A stretch of DNA of 64,000 nucleotides from Mycoplasmatota bacterium (GCA_018394315.1 CP074575.1:895501-959500); one strand, 5' to 3'; shown: positions 15,693 through 24,364, counted from the first letter of the stretch. A program made the numbers and translations. Notes: generated from the sequence alone by a model not told the origin.

Positions 15693-16778
15693 ATGAAAAA
15701 AATTTTACAATTGCTTTTGATAATCATTACTTTAATAGGTTGTACAAAAAAAGAAGCGTTATATGTACCTGATCTATTATCGGTACAAAGAGATAATAGA
15801 AAAGTTTCTTTGGTAGCAGTAGGCGATAATTTAATACATAATAGTATATATGATGCAGAAGAACGACCATATGATTTTAGACATATTTATAGTGATATCA
15901 AACCCTTTATCAATGAATTTGATTTAGCTTTTATCAATCAAGAAACAATCCTAGGTGGGACCGAATTAGGATTATCAGGATATCCGAGATTTAATAGTCC
16001 AAAAGAAATAGGAGATGCCATTATAGATGCAGGGTTTAACTTGTTCTCAATTGCGAACAATCACACTCTAGATAAAGGAGAAATAGGAGTGATGAATGCA
16101 TTAGATTATCTAGACGGAGAAGATATCATTTATTCTGGTGCAAAACATAGTGATCATGAAAGTAGTGTGAAGGTGTTTTCAAAGAAAGGTATTAAGTTTG
16201 GATTTGTAGCTTATACATACGGCACTAACGGGTTACCTCACCCTGATGGGAAGGAATATTTAGCAAATGTCTTTTCTAAAGAGAAAGCGAAAGAAGATAT
16301 AGAAAGCGTACGAGACAAGGTTGATATTATGATTGTTTCAATGCATTGGGGTGAACAATATCAGAGCCGACCAAATAAAAACCAAGTAGATGAAGCGAAT
16401 TATTTATCATCCCTTGGTGTTGATATAATTATAGGACATCACCCACATGTTATTCAGCCCATTGACATAATTGAAACTGATGGAAATAAGACAATAGTAA
16501 TATATTCTTTAGGTAACTTTCTTTCTGATCAAGTAGGGATTGATAGATTAATTGGAATGGCTGTTAGTCTTGAAATAGAGAAAAATGTAGAAGGTTTAAA
16601 GACTGACATTCAAATAGATAACCTGTCAGCAAAACTCACCTATAGATATAAAAGCGATGAATTTAAAATACTCTTTATGAGTGATATCAGTGAAGAGATT
16701 CTAGATGGATATCTAATACATTATAAAGAAAAGAAAGACTTAATAAATTTTTATTTGACTAACATTGATGTTTCATAG
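15693..16778 (+). CDS. CapA-family lipoprotein (metallophosphatase fold)
   Basis: The 361-aa product starts with a lipoprotein signal (LLLIIITLIGC, Cys at about residue 19). It then shows the CapA/PgsA pattern: AVGDNLIHNSIY, FINQETILGG, IANNHTLDKGE, MHWGEQYQ, GHHPHVIQPIDI and YSLGNFLSDQ. These His, Asp and Asn residues form a calcineurin-like di-metal site. CapA family members act in poly-gamma-glutamate or other capsule handling, but no capBC-type synthetase is nearby, so the substrate is open. AGGTGA sits 5 bases before the ATG at 15693; a GTG nine bases upstream is less likely. It should be anchored on the outer face of the membrane. Confidence 0.88.
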   Translation: MKKILQLLLIIITLIGCTKKEALYVPDLLSVQRDNRKVSLVAVGDNLIHNSIYDAEERPYDFRHIYSDIKPFINEFDLAFINQETILGGTELGLSGYPRFNSPKEIGDAIIDAGFNLFSIANNHTLDKGEIGVMNALDYLDGEDIIYSGAKHSDHESSVKVFSKKGIKFGFVAYTYGTNGLPHPDGKEYLANVFSKEKAKEDIESVRDKVDIMIVSMHWGEQYQSRPNKNQVDEANYLSSLGVDIIIGHHPHVIQPIDIIETDGNKTIVIYSLGNFLSDQVGIDRLIGMAVSLEIEKNVEGLKTDIQIDNLSAKLTYRYKSDEFKILFMSDISEEILDGYLIHYKEKKDLINFYLTNIDVS

Positions 16779-16885
16779 CGATACTGTAAAAAGGGTGTTA
16801 TATAACAATAGTAAGATTAAGATATGCGTAGTTGTTGTAATATATGTTACATTAGTGTACTATAATAGCATAAGGAGGGAAAATT

Positions 16886-17161
16886 ATGGGAAATAAAAAA
16901 GCTAGGGAGATTGTTGCAAAGTATCTAGGGGATTTACTAAAGTTTACGATAGATTTCAAGGTTAATGATAGATATAAGTTAACTTTTCTATATGAAGATG
17001 AACATCAAAATATTTATGAGTATAAAATTATTATTTCATGTAAGACAGAAGATATCGAGTTTATTAAGCATAAAGGAAGTACACTTCGTAGAGAAATTAG
17101 GCTTGATCAGGTCCCTGAATTTGAACTTGAGATATTGAAATTTATGGAATGTAATATTTAA
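16886..17161 (+). CDS. Small protein of unknown function (91 aa)
   Basis: I do not recognise this protein. It has 91 residues, starts MGNKKAREIVAKYLGDLL, is rich in Lys, Glu, Asp and Tyr and has no membrane span or signal peptide. It alternates short helices and strands, so it looks like a soluble, folded cytoplasmic protein. One central Cys (ISCKTEDIEF) is present. It is a convincing gene: AAGGAGGG lies about 6 bases before the ATG, a TATAAT lies near 16861, and a strong terminator follows. It stands alone between the CapA-like and DUF5667 genes. Confidence 0.75.
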   Translation: MGNKKAREIVAKYLGDLLKFTIDFKVNDRYKLTFLYEDEHQNIYEYKIIISCKTEDIEFIKHKGSTLRREIRLDQVPEFELEILKFMECNI

Positions 17162-17166
17162 ATGTG

Positions 17167-17201
17167 AACTTAGATAACTTTTTATCTAAGTTTTTTATTT
17201 G
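17167..17201 (+). terminator. Terminator after the 91-aa gene
   Basis: A perfect 11-bp stem, AACTTAGATAA (17167-17177) with TTATCTAAGTT (17182-17192), is followed by a T-run. Confidence 0.92.
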
Positions 17202-17277
17202 AAATTTCAATATTTTCCAATAAAATATAAGTGCAGATTGTTTATTAGTTAAGAAAACAAATGAATGGAGAGAAATT

Positions 17278-18387
17278 ATGAAAAAATTATTGATAGTGTT
17301 TACTTTATTATTTACGTTGTTACCAGTTGTTAGTGCTGAGGATGGAGATGTAAATGCAGGTATGACTCCTGATAGTCCTTTCTATTTCCTAGATAAGTTA
17401 ATAGAGGATTTAGATTTAGCATTAACATTTGATGAAGTTTCGAAAACAGAGAAGTTTATCGCTTATGCTAAAGAAAGATTAGCTGAAGCTGAGGAGATGA
17501 ACGAGGAAGAAAAACAAGAATTCATTGAAGAGTTGTTACTTGAGTATACTGATGGACTAGAAAAAGCAAGCGATAATTTATTAAATCTTGAAGAAGAAGA
17601 TGCGAACGAATTAGAAGGTGATCTTGATGATGCGATTTGTGAGAGTGATGAATTAAGTGATCAAATCGATCCTGAGCTTGCAGCGAAATTAGAAGAGAAA
17701 AAAGGGCAAGCGTATGTTAAATTTACTGTTCTAAGAGAAGCATTAACAGAAGATAACCAAGAGTCTATAGTAAATAAGGCAAACGAATCTGGATTTGGAT
17801 TAGGTGAATTGTCGAAGATAGCTATTGGGGCTGAATTGCTAGGAATGTCTTTAGAAGAAGTATTGGATGCTGTTATTGAAGCTGGGAATTTAGAGGATTA
17901 CTTTACATCTCAAGATATTTCAATGAATGAATTAGTGACAAAAGGGTTGGATAAGAAGCAAAATAAGCTGCAGGAAAGATTAGCTTATGCTGTTGGAGAA
18001 TCGAATGAAAAAGCTATCTCAAGAATCGAAAACCAACTTCAAAATTCTATAGAGCGCGAAGAAAAAGATGCAATTATTCATAGTTATAAAAATGGAAAAG
18101 AAGAGATTCTTAATGATTTAGGTGTTGAAGATCTAGACGAATTATCAGATGAAGAAAAGACTCAAGTAAAAGAAGAACTGAATACTTTAAAAACCGAAAA
18201 GAAAGAAGAACTAAAAACCTTTATCAATGAAAAAAAGGAAGAGGTTAAGAATACAATAAAAGAAGTAAATGAAACAAAAGACGCAGGTGAAAAGAGTAAA
18301 GGGTTAGAGAAACTACAAGAAAAAATGAATAAAAAGCCAGATGTTGAAAAAGACAGTAATGGTAAGAGTGGTAAAGGAAATAAATAA
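17278..18387 (+). CDS. Secreted DUF5667 protein with acidic coiled-coil body
   Basis: The 369-aa protein has a signal peptide (MKKLLIVFTLLFTLLPVVSA, cleavage after about residue 20). The mature N-terminus carries the DUF5667 signature: MTPDSPFYFLDKLIEDLDLALTFD, then YAKERLAEAEEMN. The remaining 270 residues are almost entirely charged and helical, with long Glu/Lys stretches that predict coiled coils. The tail ends in a Gly/Lys/Ser-rich low-complexity segment. DUF5667 proteins are extracellular helical proteins of unknown job; some look like surface-bound scaffolds. There is no LPXTG or membrane anchor, so attachment would be non-covalent. GGAGAG lies before the ATG and a terminator follows, making it a single-gene unit. 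Confidence 0.85.
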   Translation: MKKLLIVFTLLFTLLPVVSAEDGDVNAGMTPDSPFYFLDKLIEDLDLALTFDEVSKTEKFIAYAKERLAEAEEMNEEEKQEFIEELLLEYTDGLEKASDNLLNLEEEDANELEGDLDDAICESDELSDQIDPELAAKLEEKKGQAYVKFTVLREALTEDNQESIVNKANESGFGLGELSKIAIGAELLGMSLEEVLDAVIEAGNLEDYFTSQDISMNELVTKGLDKKQNKLQERLAYAVGESNEKAISRIENQLQNSIEREEKDAIIHSYKNGKEEILNDLGVEDLDELSDEEKTQVKEELNTLKTEKKEELKTFINEKKEEVKNTIKEVNETKDAGEKSKGLEKLQEKMNKKPDVEKDSNGKSGKGNK

Positions 18388-18392
18388 TAAAT

Positions 18393-18420
18393 AAAGCTTA
18401 TCTCGTATAAGCTTTTTCTT
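18393..18420 (+). terminator. Terminator after the DUF5667 gene
   Basis: A 9-bp stem, AAAGCTTAT with ATAAGCTTT, and a CTCGT loop are followed by TTTTC. Confidence 0.85.
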
Positions 18421-18507
18421 TATAACTTAAAAAACACACTTGAACCATTTTTAGGTCTTTTAAGATTTTTAAAAAGAAGTTTAATAATACTATAGTAATT
18501 CATGTAG

Positions 18508-18651
18508 TACCCCCTAAATTTCTTGTATTTTCTTAAACAATGTGGGATTTATTTTATTTGTTTTAAATGGGTATCTTTTAAGCAATTAGATCATGACGAA
18601 CTGTATAAGTTGAAATCTATGGAGGCTATCAGGTCTCCATTTGAGTTCTAA
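18508..18651 (+). pseudogene. Possible gene remnant (ElaA-like acetyltransferase start?)
   Basis: In the 417-base gap between 18388 and 18804 I see no intact gene. One frame without its own start or ribosome site encodes 47 residues containing FKWVSFKQLDHDELYKL. This resembles the first segment of ElaA-type GNAT acetyltransferases, and it stops before any acetyl-CoA motif. It could be a decayed gene or chance. The same gap also holds a TATAAT-like box near 18660 and an inverted repeat at 18744-18771. Confidence 0.25.
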
Positions 18652-18743
18652 TAACCCCTGTTATAATACGACTTTACTTAAACTAAATTATACAAATATG
18701 ATCAATATCTGTTTAATTGATTATAAACCCAAGATAACAAAAA

Positions 18744-18771
18744 AAGATACTAGGTTTATACCTAATATCTT
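18744..18771. repeat. Inverted repeat before the PNPOx-like gene
   Basis: AAGATAcTAGGT and ACCTAaTATCTT (12-base arms, one mismatch, TTAT loop) lie about 30 bases before the start codon at 18805. There is no T-tail, so an operator or a 5' hairpin is more likely than a terminator. Confidence 0.45.
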
Positions 18772-18804
18772 ACGTGATATAATTAGATGAAAGGATTTGA
18801 TTGA

Positions 18805-19269
18805 ATGAGGGAGATGAGGCGAAAAGATCGTCAGACTACATTGGAGGTTGCTCATAAGATTCTTAGAGATTCTAACTACGGAATGCTAGCTACTACCTGT
18901 GAAAATGGTTATCCTCACTCTGTAGCACTAAATCATGTTTTCCTAAATGGATATATTTATTTTCACTGTGCGAAAGAAGGATTAAAGTTAGATAATATTT
19001 TATATGATAATAAAGTATGTTTTACTACTGTATCAGAGGCAAATATTATAGAATCAGCTTATGCTACTAAGTATAAGAGTGCTATAGTTTATGGGAAAGC
19101 GTATATTGTTGAAGATGTTGATGAGTTTAAATCAGCTTTATATGAGATAGCTAGAAGGTATACGAAAGATTTCGTAGCTAAGGCGAAAACACATATTGCT
19201 GCCGCTATAAACAAGACTACAGTTGTCCGTATAGAGATTGATGATATAAAAGGCAAGGTGAACAATTGA
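18805..19269 (+). CDS. Pyridoxamine-phosphate-oxidase-fold flavoprotein (NimA-like)
   Basis: The 154-aa protein has the split-barrel FMN fold of the NimA/PNPOx-like group. It shows RKDRQTTLEVAHKIL, then LATTCENGYPHSVALNHVFLNGYIYFHCAKEGLKLDNI, where the strand pair and the HCAKEG-type loop hold the FMN phosphate. Members reduce nitroimidazoles or act as general flavin reductases; the true substrate is unknown. The C-terminal TTVVRIEIDDIKGK strand completes the dimer interface seen in this family. The gene overlaps the next by four bases (TTGA), so the two are translationally coupled. The start is an ATG preceded only by a weak AAGGATTTG. Confidence 0.85.
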   Translation: MREMRRKDRQTTLEVAHKILRDSNYGMLATTCENGYPHSVALNHVFLNGYIYFHCAKEGLKLDNILYDNKVCFTTVSEANIIESAYATKYKSAIVYGKAYIVEDVDEFKSALYEIARRYTKDFVAKAKTHIAAAINKTTVVRIEIDDIKGKVNN

Positions 19270-19715
19270 GAATATTAGTTGACGCTGATGCTTGCCCTGT
19301 TAAGGAAACTATAATTGAAGTTGCAAGGATTTCTGAAATAAAAGTAATTATGTATTTTGATACATCGCATATTTATGAAAATGATTATGCTAAAACTGTT
19401 ATAGTACCAAAGGGCGTAAATGCTGTTGATATGAAATTGGTATCTGATACCTTAGCTAATGATATTTGTATAACTAATGATTATGGATTAGCAACGCTAC
19501 TTTTAGCAAGAGGATTAAAAGTAATTGGTTTTAGCGGGCTAGTATATACTAACGACAATATCGATACATTACTTCACTCTAGATACATTTCGGGGAAAGA
19601 AAGAGCAAGAGGTTCTAGATTAAAAGGACCGAAAAAGCGTTCAAGGAACGATGATGTTTTGTTTAAGAAAAAACTTATAGAGGTAATAAATGAAAGTGAA
19701 TTATATAGATGCTAA
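19266..19715 (+). CDS. YaiI/YqxD family protein (UPF0178)
   Basis: The 149-aa product matches the YaiI/YqxD family. It opens RILVDADACPVKETIIEVA, has a central ITNDYGLATLLLARG segment and a basic RGSRLKGPKKRSRNDD stretch. The conserved Asp residues near the start and in TNDYGLA recall the PIN-like nuclease fold, and a nuclease role is suspected but unproven for the family. It uses a TTG start that overlaps the upstream TGA stop, with AAGGTG five bases before it. It in turn overlaps the next gene by 26 bases, so the three genes from 18805 to 20580 form one tightly packed operon. Confidence 0.9.
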   Translation: MRILVDADACPVKETIIEVARISEIKVIMYFDTSHIYENDYAKTVIVPKGVNAVDMKLVSDTLANDICITNDYGLATLLLARGLKVIGFSGLVYTNDNIDTLLHSRYISGKERARGSRLKGPKKRSRNDDVLFKKKLIEVINESELYRC

Positions 19716-20580
19716 AAAAATAGTATATCCTGTAAAGCATTCTGAAGGTTGGTTCGGTGTTAGTTATAATATGAATATATATAGAGGATGTCATCATGGG
19801 TGTATCTATTGTGATTCTAGAAGTGATGTATATCAGATTAAGAATTTTGATGAAGTAAAAACTAAAAAGAATGTTAAACAAAAGTTAGAGTCTGAGTTAA
19901 TAACAAAAAAGAAAACAGGAATTATTGGGATGGGAGCAATGAGTGATCCATACAATAAATTTGAGTCAGAGTTAGGACTAACAAGAGAGTCACTAAAGTT
20001 AATTGATAAATATGGATTTGGTGTTAATATCGTTACAAAGAGTGATTTAATAGTTCGCGATTTAGATATCTTAAAAAGAATACAAAAACATTCCTCAGTT
20101 ATTGTTTGTATGACAATAACAACTTATGATGATGAACTTGCAAAAATTATCGAACCTGGAGCTCCAACAACCACAGCTAGATTTAAGGCTTTAGAAGAAC
20201 TTGTTAAATGCGATATATATTCAGGGATTACTTTGATGCCTATCTTACCTAAGATAAATGATAATACTGAGAATATAGAGAAAATAATTAAAAAAGCAGG
20301 CGAGATAGGGGCTGAATTTATTTCTCCTTTCTATGGACTTACTCTTAGAAAAGGACAAAGAGAATACTTTTATGATAAATTAAATAGATATTTCATTGGT
20401 GCAACAGATTTTTATCAAAAACAATTTGGTAGTGATTATTCATGTCACTCTACAAATAATAAGCAGTTGTATGAACTTACTGAGAAATTGTGTAATAAGT
20501 TTAGTATTAAATATAAAATGAAAGATATCATAGACAAGTCCAGAGACTATGTAATTGAGGGTCAAATATCATTATTTTAG
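19690..20580 (+). CDS. Radical SAM protein, spore-photoproduct-lyase-like family
   Basis: The 296-aa protein holds the radical SAM cluster in the CxxxCxxC form (RGCHHGCIYC, about residues 32-41) that binds the 4Fe-4S centre and S-adenosylmethionine. It is followed by the MGAMSDPYN and MTITTYDDELAKIIEPGAPTTTARFKAL segments typical of the SPL-like group found widely in non-sporulating bacteria. These proteins are annotated as DNA-repair-like, but most have no tested function, and the C-terminal photoproduct site of true SplB is not evident. The ATG is preceded by AGAGGT inside the upstream gene, and a terminator follows. I am sure of the family, not the substrate. Confidence 0.88.
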   Translation: MKVNYIDAKKIVYPVKHSEGWFGVSYNMNIYRGCHHGCIYCDSRSDVYQIKNFDEVKTKKNVKQKLESELITKKKTGIIGMGAMSDPYNKFESELGLTRESLKLIDKYGFGVNIVTKSDLIVRDLDILKRIQKHSSVIVCMTITTYDDELAKIIEPGAPTTTARFKALEELVKCDIYSGITLMPILPKINDNTENIEKIIKKAGEIGAEFISPFYGLTLRKGQREYFYDKLNRYFIGATDFYQKQFGSDYSCHSTNNKQLYELTEKLCNKFSIKYKMKDIIDKSRDYVIEGQISLF

Positions 20581-20594
20581 TATTTTATAAATAT

Positions 20595-20626
20595 CAAAGG
20601 GATCTATTTGATTCCTTTATTTTATG
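20595..20626 (+). terminator. Terminator after the radical SAM gene
   Basis: AAAGGgATC pairs with GATtCCTTT across a TATTT loop and is followed by ATTTTAT. The stem has one mismatch. Confidence 0.55.
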
Positions 20627-20627
20627 A

Positions 20628-20656
20628 TTGTACTAATATATCAAAAGAGTTATAAT
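20628..20656 (+). promoter_or_regulatory. Promoter of the NatAB-type ABC transporter
   Basis: TTGTAC (20628-20633) and a perfect TATAAT (20651-20656) are 17 bases apart. Confidence 0.75.
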
Positions 20657-20668
20657 TAAGGAGTATTA

Positions 20669-20695
20669 GTGGAAAAATATACCAAGACATGCTAA
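20669..20695 (+). CDS. Possible 8-codon leader peptide
   Basis: AAGGAG (20658-20663) stands five bases before GTG, opening an 8-codon frame (VEKYTKTC) that stops 36 bases before the ABC ATPase start. The first strong ribosome site on the message thus drives this mini-frame, not the transporter gene. It may be a leader peptide or chance. Confidence 0.3.
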   Translation: MEKYTKTC

Positions 20696-20730
20696 GAATG
20701 ATAACTAATAATAAATATTGGAGGGGAAAA

Positions 20731-21630
20731 ATGCTAAGAGTAGATAATGTTACAAAACGCTACGGTGAGCTCGTAGCTGTAAACAAACTATCTTTTGAGG
20801 TAAAGAAAGGAGAAATATTTGGATTACTTGGATTAAATGGGGCTGGAAAGACTACAACTTTTAGAATGATTTTAAACTTATTTACACCAGATGAAGGTCA
20901 TGTTTATTTAAATGATGATGTGATTGGATATGAACACTCGAATGAAATTGGATTTTTATCTGAAGAACGTTCATTGCTTGTTAAAATGACTGTGCTAGAT
21001 CAACTTACTTATTATGGTAAATTAAAAAGTCTTCCGACTGAGGAACTGTTAAAGTCTATCGATTATTGGTTGAATAGATTTAATATCACAAAATATAAGA
21101 ATAAGAAAATTAAGGAGTTGTCGAAAGGAAATCAACAAAAGATTCAATTTATATCCGCAATAATACATAATCCTAAGCTATTAATATTGGATGAGCCTTT
21201 TAATGGGTTAGATCCTATAAACGTAGAATTGTTTAAAGAAGTAATTTTAGAATTCAAGTCAAAGGGTGCAACTATTATATTTTCATCTCACAGAATGGAA
21301 CACGTAGAAATGTTTTGTGAGAAACTAGTGATTTTAGTTGATGGAGAAAGTATCCTTTCTGGTTATATAAGGGATATTAAGAATTCTTTCAGTCAACAAA
21401 ATATTTTCATTAAAGGTGATATTATCCCAGAGGATGTATCGAAAATTGAAGGTGTAATTAAGGTAATAAATCATACTGATAGATTTGAGGTTAAAATTAA
21501 GAATAAAAATCATGTTAAAGACGTTTTCAATTATACTTCAAAGTGTGACAATGTTAGCTTGTTTGAAGTTGAATTGCCATCACTAAATGAGATATTTGTC
21601 AGTAAAGTAGGTGTGAATTATGAAAAATAA
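20731..21630 (+). CDS. ABC transporter ATPase, NatA type
   Basis: The 299-aa protein is an ABC ATPase. Walker A is GLNGAGKTTTF, the signature is LSKGNQQKIQF, Walker B is LLILDEPFNGLDP, and the switch His is in SSHRMEHVE. The sequence and the C-terminal extension of about 80 residues fit NatA-like ATPases that pair with ABC-2 permeases for Na+ or drug efflux. The start at 20731 follows GGAGGGG; an in-frame ATG 42 bases upstream lacks a ribosome site. The 3' end overlaps the permease gene by 11 bases, so the two subunits are made together. The exported substrate cannot be told from sequence. Confidence 0.92.
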   Translation: MLRVDNVTKRYGELVAVNKLSFEVKKGEIFGLLGLNGAGKTTTFRMILNLFTPDEGHVYLNDDVIGYEHSNEIGFLSEERSLLVKMTVLDQLTYYGKLKSLPTEELLKSIDYWLNRFNITKYKNKKIKELSKGNQQKIQFISAIIHNPKLLILDEPFNGLDPINVELFKEVILEFKSKGATIIFSSHRMEHVEMFCEKLVILVDGESILSGYIRDIKNSFSQQNIFIKGDIIPEDVSKIEGVIKVINHTDRFEVKIKNKNHVKDVFNYTSKCDNVSLFEVELPSLNEIFVSKVGVNYEK

Positions 21631-22906
21631 ATTTAAATTTCTAGTAGGTTTTAGTTTAAGACGAAAGATAGAGAGAAAATCTTTTTTAATTTCTAATATC
21701 GTCTTACTTATCTTGGTGATTTTGATCTCTAATCTAGATACGGTAATAACGAGCTTTGGCGGAGACTTTGACGATGTATATACAATATATTATGAAGATG
21801 ATTTGGAAGAAAATTATTTTGATATGTTTTCTTTAGCAGTCAAGAATGGTCCATTCCAAGGTAAAAATGACCTTATTGTTATAAATGAGTCATATACCTT
21901 AGATGCTGATGACAAGAATGTTATTGTTGTTAAAGTTAATGAAGGAGAAGAAATCACAGCTAAAATTTCTTCAAATGATCTTGTCTCTACAACTCTATAT
22001 TCATCTATATATTCAACACTTAATGGAATAAAAATGGATGCAACAGCTACTAAACTAAATATTAACCAAGAAGACATTTCAAAACTGTTAAAACAAATTA
22101 GCATTGAACGAGAAGTCTTTAACGATGAAGGAAAGAATGAAGAATCAGAAGCATTGCTAGGCGGATTATCATTTATAGTTATAATGCCGTTCTTTTTTGG
22201 GATTATTATGATTGTACAAATGATTGGATTAGAGATATTTGATGAAAAATCAACTAAAAGCATGGAAGTTATTATGTCTAGTGTTGAGCCTAAAGTTCAC
22301 TTATTATCTAAACTAGCAGCTGTAAATGTCTTTGCGATAATCCAATTTGTCTTGCTAGTATTGTATGGTGTAATTGGAGTGTTAATAAGATCATTCTTTG
22401 CTAAAATGTCATTTGGTAACGCTTCATTACCATTTGATATTAATTTATCTAGTTACTCTGACAGAATTGTTGGAGTTATTATAATTATTACTATATTATT
22501 TCTATTGACTAATTTACTTTATTCCTTATGTATGGCTATTTTAGCATCAACTGCAAATGAGATGGATGACTATCAAAAAATCATTTCACCAATTATGATT
22601 TTAATGGTGTTAGGATTCTATACTGCTATTTTCTCACCATTATTTGATGGAGCAGTATTTGCGAAGATTATGAGTCATATTCCATTTTTTACACTGATGA
22701 TTGCTCCTGGGTTATTTATAAGTGGAGATATTAGTGTTCTTGAAATTATTATAATAGTTCTAATTCACGTAGTGACTTTGATTGCTATATATTCTATCGG
22801 AATACCTGCTTATAAGCAGTCGGTTTTAGACTATTCGAATGATGGAGTGTTCAAGAGATTTATAAAAAATGTAAGAAGTTCAAGAAAAATAAAGTTAAAT
22901 AAATAA
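21620..22906 (+). CDS. ABC-2 type permease, NatB type
   Basis: The 428-aa membrane protein has one N-terminal helix, an extracytoplasmic domain of about 140 residues, and then six or so helices from residue 180 onward. The EIFDEKSTKSMEVIMSSVEPKVHLLSKL loop is the conserved ABC-2/NatB element after the second helix. It forms the channel for the ATPase encoded immediately upstream, with which it overlaps. NatB-type proteins export sodium ions; others of this shape export peptides or antibiotics. The start ATG lies within the ATPase gene and its ribosome site (TAGGTGTG) is moderate, consistent with coupling. Confidence 0.9.
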   Translation: MKNKFKFLVGFSLRRKIERKSFLISNIVLLILVILISNLDTVITSFGGDFDDVYTIYYEDDLEENYFDMFSLAVKNGPFQGKNDLIVINESYTLDADDKNVIVVKVNEGEEITAKISSNDLVSTTLYSSIYSTLNGIKMDATATKLNINQEDISKLLKQISIEREVFNDEGKNEESEALLGGLSFIVIMPFFFGIIMIVQMIGLEIFDEKSTKSMEVIMSSVEPKVHLLSKLAAVNVFAIIQFVLLVLYGVIGVLIRSFFAKMSFGNASLPFDINLSSYSDRIVGVIIIITILFLLTNLLYSLCMAILASTANEMDDYQKIISPIMILMVLGFYTAIFSPLFDGAVFAKIMSHIPFFTLMIAPGLFISGDISVLEIIIIVLIHVVTLIAIYSIGIPAYKQSVLDYSNDGVFKRFIKNVRSSRKIKLNK

Positions 22907-22936
22907 TACATTTATTTAGATTAAATGGAGGTTGTT

Positions 22937-24364
22937 TTGAAAGCAGAACTATCAAGTTATTTAAGTAAGCATAGAGAGCTTGCCAAAGGATTAGTTGATA
23001 CCCTTTTAAAAACATATGAATATGTCTCGATACTTGGTGTAGATACAAAAGGTAAAACATATGCAGTTTCTAGAAAGGGTAGTTCAATTAATGATTCAAT
23101 GTGGAGTGAAAGAGGTTATGTATTAAGGGTATTTAATGGAATTAATTACTCAGAGTATTCTTTTAATGAGTTTCAAGAGAAAGATATAAGATCAATCATT
23201 GATGAGGTTAAGGAAATTGTTGAAGGTGACGTTAAGAGGCTTAAAGGTCAAAATGTAAAATTTAGTGATTATCCTTTAATTGAAGAATCATTAATTAAAG
23301 ATTCTTTGATAAAGGAAGTAAAAGTTTTACCAAGTACTGTAAGTGCAAAGACAAAAATCGAAAAGATCACGCAAATAATGAATGATGGTCTTAAACTATC
23401 AGATCAATTGATTGATTTTAGAGTTGTATACGAAGAAGTGCATATATCTAAAATCTTTTACTCAGCGAAGAAGGATTTAAGTCAATCAATTGTTTATACA
23501 ACAGCTGCTATGGTTCCAATTGTTAAGAAGGATAATGATATTAAATATTCATTCAAAAGTTATTCAGGTTTAAAAGGATTTGAATTACTTGAGGATCTTG
23601 ACGGATTAGAGAAATTAGTTGAAGATACTATCAAACTATTAGATGCAGAAAGAGTAGTTCCAGGTGAATATGAAATTATTTGTAATCCTGCAGTTGCAGG
23701 ACTAATAGCACACGAAGCTTTTGGTCATGGTGTTGAAATGGATATGTTCGTCAAGAATCGCGCAAAAGGTGTAGAGTTTTTAGGAAAACCAATCGCGGGC
23801 AAGAAGGTTAGCATGAAGGATGGAGCATTAAGTGCCGAAGAAGTGGGAACATATTTATTTGATGATGAAGGAACATTAGGAACAGATACCACAGTTATCA
23901 ATGAAAGTGTTTTAGAATCAGGAATAAGCGATTTATTAAGCGCAATGAAATTAGGTACTAAACCAACAGGTAATGGTCGAAGAGAGTCATTTGAAAAAAA
24001 GGTATACGCAAGGATGACAAATACTTTCTTTGTACCAGGAAATGATGAATTGGAAGATATGATTGCTTCAATAAAAAAAGGGTATTTACTTGAAGATTAT
24101 AATTCAGGAATGGAGGACCCAAAAAATTGGGGAATCCAGTGCATGATTGCAATGGGTAGAGAAATAATCGATGGAAAACTAACTGGAAAAATTATAGCAC
24201 CAGTACTGATGACTGGCTATGTGCCTGACTTACTGAAAAGTATTTCAATGGTTTCAGATGGTTTAGAGCTCTCTGGGAGTGGAGCTTGTGGTAAAGGTTA
24301 TAAGGAATATGTTAAGACCTCTACTGGTGGTACATACATAAAAGCAGTAGGGAGGCTAGGATAA
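22937..24364 (+). CDS. tldD: TldD metallopeptidase subunit
   Basis: The 475-aa protein carries the TldD zinc motif HEAFGHGVE near residue 259 (HExxxH), followed by RAKGVEFLGKPIAGKKV and the C-terminal SGSGACGKGYKEYVKTSTGG. TldD and TldE form a heterodimeric tunnel-like protease that trims unfolded peptides and matures some ribosomal natural products. The TTG at 22937 lies five bases after GGAGG and is preferred over an ATG twelve bases earlier, which would place the ribosome site inside the gene. It is adjacent to tldE with a one-base overlap (TAATG). The ABC transporter genes upstream are only 30 bases away, so export of a processed peptide is conceivable, but I see no precursor gene. Confidence 0.9.
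   Translation: MKAELSSYLSKHRELAKGLVDTLLKTYEYVSILGVDTKGKTYAVSRKGSSINDSMWSERGYVLRVFNGINYSEYSFNEFQEKDIRSIIDEVKEIVEGDVKRLKGQNVKFSDYPLIEESLIKDSLIKEVKVLPSTVSAKTKIEKITQIMNDGLKLSDQLIDFRVVYEEVHISKIFYSAKKDLSQSIVYTTAAMVPIVKKDNDIKYSFKSYSGLKGFELLEDLDGLEKLVEDTIKLLDAERVVPGEYEIICNPAVAGLIAHEAFGHGVEMDMFVKNRAKGVEFLGKPIAGKKVSMKDGALSAEEVGTYLFDDEGTLGTDTTVINESVLESGISDLLSAMKLGTKPTGNGRRESFEKKVYARMTNTFFVPGNDELEDMIASIKKGYLLEDYNSGMEDPKNWGIQCMIAMGREIIDGKLTGKIIAPVLMTGYVPDLLKSISMVSDGLELSGSGACGKGYKEYVKTSTGGTYIKAVGRLG

Noticed and set aside
21814-22263. A 149-codon minus-strand frame inside the ABC-2 permease gene
   Set aside because: It is antisense to a supported gene, has no ribosome site, is Ser-rich as shadows usually are, and matches no family.
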